DNA of 64,000 bases from Monosporascus cannonballus (lineage: Eukaryota > Ascomycota > Sordariomycetes > Xylariales), in the NCBI GenBank assembly GCA_004154925.1, contig QJNS01000050.1, forward strand, positions 1-64,000. Reading direction: 5' to 3'. Under the pieces are notes generated by a model. The model was not told the DNA's origin and did not search any database. It was given only the letters and a program-made list of their open reading frames with translations. A program made the translations under genes and the position numbers. Below are positions 25,001 through 36,655 of the stretch, one piece after another (position 1 is the stretch's first letter; every line of letters starts with the position of its first letter).

Positions 25001-28000
25001 AACGAAAAATTAAAAAAGTACTTTACGTTTTAATATTAATATAAATATATATTAATTTAAAAAATCTAATAATTATTAAAAATTTATAAATTCAGTAATA
25101 TTATAAACGGTTTATATTACGAATAAAGTTATTTATTATGAAAAAATTCGGCATTTATATAAGTATTAAATATTGTTAATATAATTCGAAATATTTTCCG
25201 TAATAATAACCAGCAAAATAAAATCTTTATTATAACGGATTATACCGGCCCTATAATTTATTAAATTATTAAGTTAATTACGCATTTTCGATTAATTGCA
25301 ATTTTTATAATTTAATCAAAAAATTATATAAACCGAGTATTATATAAATAATACGAAAAGAGATTTATAACTTTATAAACTGGGCCCTTTAATTAGAAAA
25401 TATATATTATATAATTATTTTATATAATTTATAATTTACGAAATTATATAAGTAATTAATATATAAATTACGTATAAAAATATAACGAAAAATATTTATA
25501 TATAATTTCCAAATATTTTACATTATTATATAGTCCGAATTAAAATTTTAAAAAGGGTTTAAATACAAATATTACGCTTAAAATAAATCAAATTTTAAAA
25601 TTCGGAAGCATAAAAAATTATTAATATATAAATTACAATAACATACGAAAAGAGAAAAAATAAAAAATCTTAAAAGATATTTAAAAACGTTAATTAGTAA
25701 ATTAGTTATAAACGAAATATATAAATTAAATCGAAATTATACGCTATATTTAATTATAGATAATATAATATTTTTATATAATTTTACGAAAAACAAAACG
25801 TTTAAACGAGATATAATTAATTAAATTTACGTAAATTATAACATTAATTATGTATATTAATTTCGTTAATAATTATGCCGCGTATTACATTATAAAATAT
25901 TGTCTTTTTATTTATAATTTTATTATTAAAAACGATTAAATTACGTTAATATAATAATTAAATAATTACGATAAGATATAAAACGATTCCAAAATTAATT
26001 ATTCAAAATTACGTAAATAATAAAGTTATATTAATATTAAAATTATAATATAAATATTATATTACTTTAAAAAATACGAAATAACTAAAAAATGAAGAAC
26101 TATATTAACGGTTTATTTTCGTTCGATAAATTCTTATTTTGCTTATCCGATAACGACGAAAATAATAATAAGCTACCTTAATTAAAACTATTAATTAAAT
26201 TATTAATAATTTGCATTATAAGATTGTAACTTTTTTTCGTATATAAAATATTACGGTCGTTTATAGTCAAATTATTCTTAATAAATTTAATATTAAAAAC
26301 TTTTCGAGTAATTATATTAAGATTATGTATAAGTTAATTTTCGTCTTTTATCGTATTCAGTTAATTAAATTTACTTACGTTATTCATAATAAGTATAGTA
26401 TTATTAAAATTAATAAGCTTAATTTTTATAACTTTATAAGTTACGGCTAAAATATTTTCGAATTTCTAGCTATTCTTTTTAATTCGAAACGGATATCTTA
26501 TTATAAGCTATAAATTTCGAAATAAAAAATAAACGCGTTCGAAAATTTCGTTATAAAAATTCTAAATAACATAACGCTTATTTTGCAAAAAAGTATAACG
26601 GACATAAAATTCGCGTTATAAGAATATACGGTACCTAATTAAAAACGAGTTTTAAAAAAATAATATTAACGTTATATATATTATTTCTCGACCAGCGAAA
26701 TTTGCCAATGAGCTATAGATGATAATATTCGCCCTTTTAATTAAATATTTTCTACGTTTTTTCTTTAGATTTTATCGAAACCAAATTTAATATTAAAATC
26801 GAATTAATAAACACTTAATTCGATATTATAAAACGTATTATTTAATCGAAATAAAATATCTTTTTGCTATAATTAAATTAATTAGCCTTATAAAAAAGAA
26901 ATAATAATATTAATATTAGCCGCCTAATATAACTAACGTTGCCATATTATATAATATACGAAAAATATAAATAAACCTGGATTTTTTAAAAAAAAACCAT
27001 AATAATTTCGAAATTTTTTACCGATAAAAACGACATCGATTAACGGTTAGTTATTATCTTTAATAAAGTTTAAAAAATTATTACCTTATAAAATATCGGC
27101 CATATTAAAAATATTTCCGGCTTTGCAATTATTCGATAAAAAGGTCTTATTTAAAACGTTTTAATTAAAATTATACCGCTTAAAAATAATATAAATAAAT
27201 TATATTCCAAAATTAAAAAATACAAATATTTACAAATTATTCGCTAAATTATTTATGTTATAAAGTAATATATTATTAACAAATAATAATAAAATATTTT
27301 CGTTAGAAAATTCTTTATTTATTAATATATCTTTATTTAAATCCTGCGATATTTCTCTTATTTATTCGATGTAATCAAAATATTTAAATATTACTTTATA
27401 CGTAATAAGTTTCTACTTAATAACAGTTAACCGAGAATATATATATTTTATAAATTCGGTAAATTCGGTTTTTGAAAAAAAGTTTTCAATCGAGGCATTC
27501 CGGAAAACTCTATATATATTAAACGTTTTTATTATAAGTAATTTATATCGGCCACGTAATTTCTGTAAAAATAACGTAAATATATAAGTATTATATATAT
27601 AAAAAAAGGATTAAAAAGGTAAAATTTCGACAATTTTTAATATACTTGTATTATTTTATTTAAAAATTAATAATTCATTTTCCAAATTGCTTATATTTTA
27701 TGCGTTTTAGCTAATTATCGAATTAATAAATATACATAAATATAAATAAGAAATTTATTTATATATAAAATAAAATAAAAACAAAAAAAGCATTCGTTTT
27801 TTATTATATAAATCGGTTATGTTAGCTTAATTAATCTGTATTTTTCAAATATAACTAATTATTTTTTAATTTTTATAAATAAGATGAAAATGTTCCGAAA
27901 ACCGATAAATTTTTTTTAAATATATATATTTTTTAAAAAAAATTCGATAAACGTTATAAATATCGTTAATAATGCCTTTATTTTTGCTAATTATACTTAA

Positions 28001-29517
28001 CGAAATAAAATGACGTTTATTAAATGATATATGTTTTAATTTACGAAAATCGAAGAACTTTTATTTGTTATATTTATAAAACATATTAACAAAAACAGAA
28101 AATAAAATACAGATAATATTAATTACGAATTAATAAAAAATATATAGTAATATTAAATAATATTATAATATTTTTAAAACTATTTTATTTTATATTATTA
28201 ATTAGACCGAAATATAAATTGCTTTAACTTTTTTGAAAAATACGGCTATAATAATAGATAAAGATAATAATAATATTTTCTATAACGATATTATATTAAA
28301 ACATTATATTAGGAATATGGTTTTAAATATTAAAATTATTATACTAAAATACGATATCGCTTCGTAATACCTAGTTATAAAACGTAATTTATTTTAATTA
28401 AAATTATATTATTAAAAAATTAATATAGTTATTTTAATTTATTTTGTTAATCGAATTATATCTTTATTTAACGTATAATAAGTTTTATAAATATTTAATT
28501 TTCTTAATATATCGATATTATTCTATAAAAAATTCGAAAATAATAAAAACTTATTTAATAACTAAGGCAAATAAGTATTATTAATTTTAAAAATTATATT
28601 AATTATAGTAAAGAGTATTATAAAAAAAGATATATAAAAATATTTGGATTGGTATTATTATAAAACCGTTTTGTTTTCCGTTTCGTTTTATATAATTATT
28701 TACTTTAAAAATTTAAATTAATTAAAAATAAACGTTTTTATATAATGTTAACTTTTATTTAAAGTAATATATTTTATTTTAATTTCGAAAAATATTTTTT
28801 CAAATAAATAACGAAATTTAAGCTCTTTTGTAAAAGTTATAAGCTTTTCGTATAATATATTATAGTATTTGCGAACAATGAGGTTTTAATTAATAGGAGT
28901 TATAAAGTTTTGCTAATTTTCGCTTGTTATTATCTTATTATATAATTATTTTTTTTAAATACGTTAATTAAACGTTTTATTTTAGCGGTTAAATTAGTCG
29001 TTCGATTATTATTATATAGAATTTAATTACGAATAAAACTTTCGAATTCTATATTTATCCGTTATTTTTGCCAAAATATTAAAATGCGTATACGTATATT
29101 TTATTTTCCTAGGTTCGCGCAGTAAAATTTAAAAATTCGAATTTATCGTATTTTAAAAAAAGGGATAATAACGTAATAAGATTAGGTTGTAATTGTTAAA
29201 TACGTTAAGGTTTAAAAATAATAAACGGGTTTTAATTAAAATTATCGTAATATTAATAATAAGCCATAGTTAAGATAATCGTATATATATATATAATTAT
29301 AAAAACGTATTATTATTAAATTATTACGATTTTTGTATTTTTAAAAAGCAAATTTATAAAACGGAACTCTTTTTTGCATAATTACAACTTAGGCCTCGCT
29401 GGCTCGTTACGGAGATTTGGGATTTGATTGGTTAATATTTAGCGTTGTAGAGCGGTATTTGAGTGACTTTGAAGAAAGTGGGAAAACGAGCTAGGGAGGT
29501 CTGAGCTAGCTAAGGTA
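22072..29517 (-). mobile_element. 7.5-kb dispersed repeat, copy A (RIP-damaged, unclassified)
   Basis: This block aligns along its whole length with 42775-50273. Shared landmarks are the left end ATAATTATAAATATTT, the block at about 22130-22260, paired CAGCTAGTTTTA motifs near 22860-22915, and the GC-normal right end (29388-29517). Differences between the copies are mostly C/T and G/A. Both copies start and stop within a few bases of the same points although their flanks differ, so these are real element ends. Residual coding sense is best on the minus strand, judged from copy B. No LTRs or long TIRs are present. I cannot assign a class; a LINE, Helitron-like or large DNA element all remain possible. 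Confidence 0.8.
29388..29507. repeat. Inverted repeat in the GC-normal end of copy A
   Basis: Arms 29388-29408 (CTTAGGCCTCGCTGGCTCGTT) and 29485-29507 are imperfect reverse complements about 75 bp apart. The same structure lies in copy B (50144-50164 and 50241-50263). The block is far less AT-rich than the body of the element. Confidence 0.7.
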
Positions 29518-30739
29518 ATGTCCCCCACCCACATCCGGAATTTACCCACTTCCTGAATTGGAACTTCTAATAGAACAAAATATTAGGAATTTAATAACAA
29601 AACAAAATTAACATATAAAAACAGGATTTTAAAATACGTTATAAAATAATTTGTAAAAATTATAATAAAATTAAATAGTATTAACAATACTTTATATAAA
29701 AAGCAAAAATTAAAAATTTATAAAAAATTAAAGGTTTAAATAAAGATAAAATATATATTTAACCAAAAAATATAATAAAAAAATATATATAATATAATTA
29801 AAATAAAAACTAAATATTGATACAAAATTATTTAATATATATAATTTTAAATTACTTACGTAATTATAAACTTTTTTCATTCGTATATATATAAAATATT
29901 TTTTAAATTAATATATTTAAATTTTTATAAAGTTTTAATTATTATGCTTTATTAAAAATTAAATTTAAAAGGTAATAAAAATATATTATATATAATAAAT
30001 ATATATTTTATATAAAAAATTATATTTAAATTTTAATAATTATATAAAAATAAGCATAGAAAAAAATATTTAACGTTTTAATATAATATTTATAATAATT
30101 TAAAAATGTTTTATTATTATAATAAATTTTAAAGTTTTTTATATTTAATATATAAAAAAATAAAATTTTGCAAAATAAAATCGGTTTTATAGAAAAATAT
30201 TATTTTTAAAGATATAAAATCAAAAATGTAAAATTATTAAGAAAATAAAATTTAAAACATAAATAAAAAATTTTTAAAAACGAAAAAAATATATGGAAAT
30301 AAATATTATAATAAATTAAAAATACAAGGTGTATTTTTTATATTATAATATATTTTTATTTAATTTCAATAATAAAATTAATATTTTTAATCGAAAAATA
30401 TATAATTATATAATATTTTAAAAAAAATTACGTAATAAATTTATTAATTTTATATAAATTAATAACTTTTTTTAAAAAAATATTTAAAAAATATTTTATT
30501 TATTTATTAATTCAATTTTATTTTTATAATTGAAATTAATATTAATTATAATAAATATATATAATATTTTAGATTTAATTTCAGTTTTATTATAAATAAC
30601 CCATTTTAAATAATTTATTAGCAAAATATAACGTTTATATTTTATTTATTTATTTAGTTATAAAATTATGAATATACGGGGGTTTTGCTGGGAAATCGAT
30701 TCAGGAAATGGGTATATTCAGGATGTGGGTAAGGGACAC
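29518..30739. mobile_element. 1.2-kb TIR element, Tc1/mariner-like, TA duplication
   Basis: The ends are inverted repeats of about 45 bp. The left end reads ATGTCCCCCACCCACATCC then TTTACCCACTTCCTGAAT; the reverse complement of the right end reads GTGTCCCTTACCCACATCC then TATACCCATTTCCTGAAT. TA flanks both sides (29516-29517 and 30740-30741). Length and TA duplication fit the Tc1/mariner/pogo superfamily. The interior is RIP-mutated to extreme AT content and no transposase can be read, so the element is dead. It lies exactly at the right end of the 7.5-kb repeat copy A. Confidence 0.8.
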
Positions 30740-30741
30740 TA

Positions 30742-31299
30742 CCCCATTAGGGGAGCGGGGCGCCTCCTACAATAAAACAAGGGCGGAATGTAGGACCTTT
30801 CCGTCCTTATATGAACTATGCATTAAGCGGCGTAAGTGCGCATATGAAGTGTACTTTTATGCGAGTATTGCATTGTAATGAATGGCGTATTATACGATAG
30901 CTATCTCAGCAATTGTCTGATTCTAGCCCTATCCACCCACATCGTCCGACTTAGCGGGGTTTGAATGACCTCATTGGCGTTGGGCCGCATTGAGGCTCTT
31001 GGGAACCCGTTTAAACCATAATACATATTGTGATTTGTTTCATTTCTTTACCGCTTTCCACGTTGGGGACGGCTATGAGGCTGTCGCTTCGGTGGAAAAT
31101 GCTACCGTAATAACTGTCCAAAATACACATCTTTCTTAGCGCTCCACGTCACCGTTATGAGCATAGCGAAGACAGGAAACCGCGGGTGATTGTTCGGCAG
31201 TCCTCGGTTCATGATTTCAAGACGACTCCTTGGCCCGCAAGGGCTGAGGAATCCTGCATATCCCTCTAGGATATTAAAATCCTTATATAAATCGAATAG
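30742..31299. other. Unique region between the transposon block and YME2
   Basis: Composition returns to normal immediately after the TA at 30741. No repeat is recognised. An ATG at 31075 opens a short basic, leucine-rich peptide followed by a possible donor at 31107; this could be a first YME2 exon (see that entry). Confidence 0.4.
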
Positions 31300-31404
31300 G
31301 ACCTTGCCTGTAGGTCGTGGTCCGGCATCATACTTTGGCCACCTGAGCTAATATACCGGCAGAGTGTACATGCTCCGGCAGCAGCATGTGTAGCACGAGC
31401 TTGG

Positions 31405-33837
31405 TTGAGTACTACTTGGACCACAAGCATTGACAAAGATGGTCATATTGAGACGGCTCCTAATGAGTCCATATTATGGATCGACAACTTGTTCCCTCTA
31501 AAACTGTCTGGCTTGTTGCGGGCACCATGGCAAAGCCCGGAACAAGATATAGCCGGGCTAATGAAACGGTTCGAGAATTCGAGTCTAGGGATATTGGATT
31601 CTGTCAACATGGTAAAACGCGCCTTGCCAGGCGACAAGATACCGATCAAGGTTACCGAGATCCTACCTAGGCTGAAGGATGGCGGCGCTTTCGTCAAGTT
31701 CTCACATCCACCTGATGTGTCGGCTCGGGAAATCGAAGAAAAGGTCTCGAAGCTCCTAAAAGAGAAACCTGTCAAGCCTTTCTTTAGTCCTTTCCGCTCA
31801 GTACGAGTGGGCCTTGTGAAAGGTGTGCCCTGGCTCGAGGACCTGCACAGATTTCCTTGCAGTCGCTTACGAGTGGAATTCGTCCCGAAAAATCCGGGAG
31901 AGGAAGCCGTTGAGCTATCCCAGGAGACGCTCTACAGTCTATTCCGCAGATTCGGGAAGATTTCTGAGATTAAGTCTCAGCCCTGGGACTCCAAGGTCCT
32001 TCCAAAGTACGCCTACGTCGACTTTGCCTTGGTCAGGGATGCCATCATGGCCCGTAACTGTCTGCACGGATTTGTCGTCGCTGAGGAGCTCGGCGGCGGC
32101 AAGTTAGGCACTAGGCTTCGGATGTCGTATGAGCAGCGAACAAAACCCCATCACATTTGGGACTGGATCGCGAATCACCCGCGAATAGTAATACCCGTCC
32201 TAGTAGCGTTGCTCACTGGCCTGACGGTTGTTGTTTTCGACCCAATTCGGTCTTTCTTTGTCAAAGCTCACGTCTCGCGCACTTTTCATCTGAATAACAC
32301 CAGAGTAGTCAGATGGCTTCGTAAACAGACGTCTGATATCTTCGCTTTCCAGCGGGAGAAGGCCGAGCAAGCTGGCCTAGAAACCATTTGGACCCATCGC
32401 AAGGATCTCATCGACCAGGTCCAGAAGTGGCTCTTGGAGACGGCTGAGACTTTTATAGTTGTTCAGGGGCCCAGAGGTTCCGGAAAGAAAGAACTTGTCC
32501 TGGAACAGGCACTCAAAGACAGGCCCAACGTCCTCGTGATAGACTGCAAGCCAATAGTCGAAGCCAGAGGCGAGTCGTCCACCATCAAAAAGATGGCGTC
32601 TGCCGTCGGCTACCGACCTATATTCTCTTGGGCCAACAGTATCAGCAGCATGGCCGATCTCGCCGTGCAGAGCACCACAGGCGTAAAAGCGGGCTTCTCT
32701 GAAACCCTAGACTCGCAGCTACAGAAGATCCTACAGACAGCAGCGGGCGCTCTGACGGATTTAGGGTTGGAGGGGCGACGTAAATCGGACCCGGATTTCT
32801 CGCTGCCTCCAGATGCTTATCTTGAAGCACATCCGGAAAAGCGCCCGGTGGTTGTCATCGACAACTTCTTACATAAGAATGATGGCAAAACCATTGTCTA
32901 CGACAAGATAGCAGAGTGGGCTGCCGCTCTAGTCCAGTCCAACGTTGCCCACGTCATATTCTTGACAACCGACTCGTCGTATTCCAAATCACTCTCTAGG
33001 TCCCTTCCCGACCGCGTGTTCCGACAAGCTGCACTCGGCGACCTCTCCCCGGATGTCGCAAAACGCTTCGTCCTAAGCCACATCCGTAATGACGATGCGT
33101 CCCGGTCCACCAAGGGCTCTGAAATCCCTTCCCAGGAGAAGAAGCCTGAGCAAGGAGTCGTGCAGCTTTCAGAGCTTGACGAATGCATCGGAACCCTTGG
33201 TGGCCGTCTGACTGATCTCGAATTCCTGGCGCGGCGATTGCAGGTCGGTCAGACTCCGAGACAGGCCGTAGCAGAGATCACGGAACAGTCTGCTTCAGAG
33301 ATCCTCAAGATGTTCCTGCTACCGGGCAAGACGACAAGCGATAGCGAGCATAAATGGTCTGCCGAACAGGCATGGTACCTCATCAAGGCGCTCGCCTCGA
33401 AGGGCAGCCTCCGCTACCACGAGGTCCTCCTCTCGGACACCTTCCGCTCGTCGCTCAGTGCGCCTGACGGCGAGTCGGCGCTCGAGGGCCTGGCCAACGT
33501 CGAGCTCATCGGCGTCACGACAGCCAACGGCCGGCCCCGGAGCATCGTCGTCGGCAAGCCCGTCTACCTCGCCGCCTTCCGCCTGCTGAGTCGTGACCCC
33601 GTGCTCAGCGCCAAGATGGACATGGCGATCCTCTCGGAGCTGGCCAAGGTCGAGGGCCGCACCATCGAGAAGGCCGAGGCCGAGCTCGCCACGCTGGGCG
33701 CGCTGCCTACGCTGCCGCCCCAAACCACTGGCCGCGTCACGTACCTCCTGGCGAAGATCGAGACTAGCCACCGGAAGGTCGAGGCGTACGAGGCCGAGAT
33801 GGCGAAGTTGAAGAAGACGCTTTCTAAGGAGGATTAA
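31405..33837 (+). CDS. YME2: Mitochondrial escape protein 2 (Yme2/Rna12), 5' end unresolved
   Basis: Inner mitochondrial membrane protein that helps maintain mitochondrial DNA and nucleoid structure. From 31405 the frame gives 810 residues. An RRM-like domain lies at about residues 150-240 (LRVEFVP, SLFRRFGKISEI, YAYVDFA), a single membrane helix at about 260-280 (VIPVLVALLTGLTVVVF), then the RNA12 P-loop domain with GPRGSGKKE near residue 355 and VVVIDNFLH as Walker B-like. The C-terminus is predicted coiled coil. Similarity to the family starts at once (TTWTTSIDKDGHI), so the mitochondrial presequence is missing. The frame is open back to 31300 with no ATG. Candidate starts are ATG 31370 (needs one frame change) or ATG 31075 spliced 31106 to 31314 (frame fits, weak donor GTAATA). 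The gene stop is TAA at 33835. Confidence 0.9.
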   Translation: MSTTWTTSIDKDGHIETAPNESILWIDNLFPLKLSGLLRAPWQSPEQDIAGLMKRFENSSLGILDSVNMVKRALPGDKIPIKVTEILPRLKDGGAFVKFSHPPDVSAREIEEKVSKLLKEKPVKPFFSPFRSVRVGLVKGVPWLEDLHRFPCSRLRVEFVPKNPGEEAVELSQETLYSLFRRFGKISEIKSQPWDSKVLPKYAYVDFALVRDAIMARNCLHGFVVAEELGGGKLGTRLRMSYEQRTKPHHIWDWIANHPRIVIPVLVALLTGLTVVVFDPIRSFFVKAHVSRTFHLNNTRVVRWLRKQTSDIFAFQREKAEQAGLETIWTHRKDLIDQVQKWLLETAETFIVVQGPRGSGKKELVLEQALKDRPNVLVIDCKPIVEARGESSTIKKMASAVGYRPIFSWANSISSMADLAVQSTTGVKAGFSETLDSQLQKILQTAAGALTDLGLEGRRKSDPDFSLPPDAYLEAHPEKRPVVVIDNFLHKNDGKTIVYDKIAEWAAALVQSNVAHVIFLTTDSSYSKSLSRSLPDRVFRQAALGDLSPDVAKRFVLSHIRNDDASRSTKGSEIPSQEKKPEQGVVQLSELDECIGTLGGRLTDLEFLARRLQVGQTPRQAVAEITEQSASEILKMFLLPGKTTSDSEHKWSAEQAWYLIKALASKGSLRYHEVLLSDTFRSSLSAPDGESALEGLANVELIGVTTANGRPRSIVVGKPVYLAAFRLLSRDPVLSAKMDMAILSELAKVEGRTIEKAEAELATLGALPTLPPQTTGRVTYLLAKIETSHRKVEAYEAEMAKLKKTLSKED

Positions 33838-34831
33838 TTAGATCTCGATGGGAAGCAGCGGATCTTCGGCAATGCTTACCATGCTCACGGCGTAGCGCGT
33901 ATGTCTACCTGTTTAGCCGGAGCTGCATGTTTATTGTCTGCGTAAGCGATGTACTTTCAGCGGGACGAACGGTGTGTCTCGACTGAGAAGTGTATATATA
34001 CGTGGCGGATTAAATAGCTACGGGCACAAATACCCTTCGCAAAATTCACTTCTTGACCACTCTGGATTTATCCTTCGGCTCTAGTTTTCTTATCGCAAGG
34101 ATAAATCAGGGGACCTCTTGATCAGGAACTCTATTCTTGGTGCCAGTACTCACAGGAGCTAGGGTCCCCCCATCGGACATAGAGCGTTTGCACGGGACTG
34201 ACTAAACGTATCCTGGGGTGTGTACAGAACGAGACATGGTGGGAACAAGCATAATCGGAGAACCCAACATCTGACCTGTCTTTATGTTCGGCCCCGAAGG
34301 ATTTCATCCCGCAATCAGAGCGGACCTGCCTAGAAGTTCTGCCCCAATAATTACCCGGCGTCTGCATTCTAGGCATAGCCACAAATCCGCCGCGACATGT
34401 CGCTTTTGTCTAATACATAGAGTTCATGTCGTTAGGATAATCTTGGTTGTATCGATCGCTTCGACAAGCCCACTACTTCAGCCGCAGGGATTTTCTCCCC
34501 GGCGACGCCTAATTCGCGGTGAGCGTCAAAATGCCAGGAGCCAATCCGGAGGCCTACACAATTCTCCAAAAGCCAATTTAGCCAGAAGTTACAGTGTAAC
34601 CATTCCCCAAATATGCTGGGAGTCGGAAGCCGATTAAGAGGTCTGGACCCGGAAATATGCTTGCTGACGGTATAATGGAGATGGGATTATGATGGCGTTT
34701 GCGGAGTCGGGCATGCGGGGGACATGGGAAGCTTGGGATAAAAGGAGCATTAAACTTGCTCATCGCAATGTCCGCCACGCACGATCAGAGCGTTTGTCGG
34801 TCTACTCTGGATCAGGTCGTGTCCGCCCACC
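33838..34831. other. Intergenic region between YME2 and the GMC oxidoreductase
   Basis: About 1 kb of unique sequence with normal composition. Short frames on both strands lack recognisable domains. The last 100 bp presumably form the GMC promoter and leader. No RNA gene is seen. Confidence 0.5.
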
Positions 34832-36655
34832 ATGATGCGCCAACTCCTCGCAGCCGGAGCCGCAGGGCTCGTCGCGCTTCATGCGGCCGTCGCCACTACC
34901 GCTAACCGCGAATACGACTACATCATCGTGGGCTCCGGGCCCGGCGGCGCGCCACTAGCAGCCAACCTGGCGATGGCGGGGCAGTCGGTGCTGCTCCTCG
35001 AGGCGGGCGACGACCAGGGCTCGAACCCGACGTACGCGGACATCGCGAACTTCAACGCGGCGGGCAACGACCCGCTGTCGCGGTGGGACTTCTTCGTCCG
35101 GCACTTCGCGGACGAGGCCGACAACGCCCGCTACGAGAAGACGACGTGGCGGAGGCCCGACGGCTCCTTCTACGTCGGCCTCGACCCGCCGGCGGGCTCC
35201 GAGCGGCTCGGCGTCTTCTACCCGCGCGCGGCCACGCTCGGCGGCTGCGCCATGCACAACGGCGGCATCTGCGCGCTGCCGGCCGACGACGACTGGAATC
35301 TCATCGCCAACCTCACGGGCGATGATACCTGGGCCGCTGATAACATGCGCAGGTACTTCGTCAAGATGGAGCAGAATGAGTACCTGCCCGCCGGCGTGCC
35401 GGGCCACAGCTACGACGGCTACGTGCACACCACCATCAGCGACCCGTCGTTCATCGAGGTGGACTCGGACGTGCAGAAGCTCGCGAGCGCGCTCGTCGAC
35501 CTGACGGGAGGCGACGTTGCGGGTGATGTCAACGCGCTGGATCCGGACCGGGACCAGGGGACTGGGGTCTTCGGGCTCGCCATCCACGCGGACCGCAAGG
35601 GCAAACGCACCGGGAGCAACACGCTTATCAGGGCGACTCTGGATAACCCGGCTGGATATCCCTTGACGGTTCAGCTGGAATCCTTGGTGACGAAAGTCCT
35701 ATTTGCGAAGCACACGAGGGTTCCCACCGCTATCGGCGTCGAGTACCTGAAGGGCAAATCATTGTACAAAGCGGACCCACGTTATAACGCTTCGTCGAAA
35801 GGAGACGTCGGACGGGCATACGCGAAGAAAGAGGTCATCCTCTCGGGCGGCGCATTCAACTCTCCCCAGATCCTGAAGCTCAGCGGCATCGGGCCCAGGA
35901 AGGAGCTGAGGAAATTCGGAATCCCGGTAATCAAGGACCTGCCCGGCGTCGGCGAGCGGATGGCGGACAACTACGAGGCCGGCATGCTGGGCCTGGCGAG
36001 CAAGGACCTGAACGGCACGGCGGGGCCCGTCGCGGTGCTCCTGAGGACGCCCACGGCGCGCAGCGAGAACCGCAACATCCACGCGTGGTGCGGGGCCTTC
36101 AGCTTCGAGGGCTTCTACCCGGGCTTCCCGACCGACTACGGCCCGTCGCAGTACGAGTGCGCTATCGTGCACATGAACCCGCGGTCGCAGGCCGGGTACG
36201 TGCGCCTCGCGTCAGCGGACCCGCGCGACGTCCCCGACATCAACCTCCGGTTCTTCGACGACGAGGAGGGCGCGGACGAGGACCTTACGGAACTGCTCGA
36301 CGCCGTCAAGACGTTCCGCAGGGCCATGGACAGCGCCGGCGCCCCCATCGCGCCCTTCGACGAGAAGCACCCGTGCCCTGGCAGGAACCGCGAGTGCTCC
36401 GACGCGGACCAGAAAGATTACATCCGGCTGCAGGCCTACTCGCACCACGCGACGAGCACGTGCGCCATCGGCCCCGCGAGTGACCGGTACGCCGTGCTGG
36501 ATTCCAAATTTAGGGTCCACGGCGTGAGGAACCTTAGGGTCGTCGACGCGTCGGCGTTCCCCACCGTCCCCGGCGCGTTCCCCGTCTGTCCTACCTTCAT
36601 GCTCGGGGAGAAGGCGGCCGATGATATTCTCAAGGAACTCCGCCAGCAGGTTTAG
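34832..36655 (+). CDS. Secreted GMC-family FAD oxidoreductase
   Basis: Glucose-methanol-choline oxidoreductase of 607 residues, single exon. A short hydrophobic signal peptide (about residues 1-21) points to secretion. The FAD-binding fold begins DYIIVGSGPGGAPLAANLA with the E of LLLEAGDD as the ribose-binding acid. GMC signature 1 region is RAATLGGCAMHNGG; signature 2 is GGAFNSPQILKLSGIG. Near the C-terminus are YSHHATSTCAIG, with the catalytic His, and VVDASAFPTVPGAFPVCPTFML. In many relatives the second catalytic residue lies in an N-x-P/T type motif; here the corresponding stretch is FPVCP, so the second catalytic residue needs checking. Family members oxidise sugars, alcohols or aryl alcohols and feed H2O2 to lignocellulose attack, or act in secondary metabolism; the substrate is not predictable. 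The start CACCATGATG has a good context. GC content is high and unlike the AT-rich neighbours. Confidence 0.93.
   Translation: MMRQLLAAGAAGLVALHAAVATTANREYDYIIVGSGPGGAPLAANLAMAGQSVLLLEAGDDQGSNPTYADIANFNAAGNDPLSRWDFFVRHFADEADNARYEKTTWRRPDGSFYVGLDPPAGSERLGVFYPRAATLGGCAMHNGGICALPADDDWNLIANLTGDDTWAADNMRRYFVKMEQNEYLPAGVPGHSYDGYVHTTISDPSFIEVDSDVQKLASALVDLTGGDVAGDVNALDPDRDQGTGVFGLAIHADRKGKRTGSNTLIRATLDNPAGYPLTVQLESLVTKVLFAKHTRVPTAIGVEYLKGKSLYKADPRYNASSKGDVGRAYAKKEVILSGGAFNSPQILKLSGIGPRKELRKFGIPVIKDLPGVGERMADNYEAGMLGLASKDLNGTAGPVAVLLRTPTARSENRNIHAWCGAFSFEGFYPGFPTDYGPSQYECAIVHMNPRSQAGYVRLASADPRDVPDINLRFFDDEEGADEDLTELLDAVKTFRRAMDSAGAPIAPFDEKHPCPGRNRECSDADQKDYIRLQAYSHHATSTCAIGPASDRYAVLDSKFRVHGVRNLRVVDASAFPTVPGAFPVCPTFMLGEKAADDILKELRQQV

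Noticed and set aside
34955..36520. Minus-strand frames of 100-210 codons over the GMC oxidoreductase
   Set aside because: They mirror the GC-rich third positions of the sense gene; Arg/Val/Ala-rich with no family resemblance.
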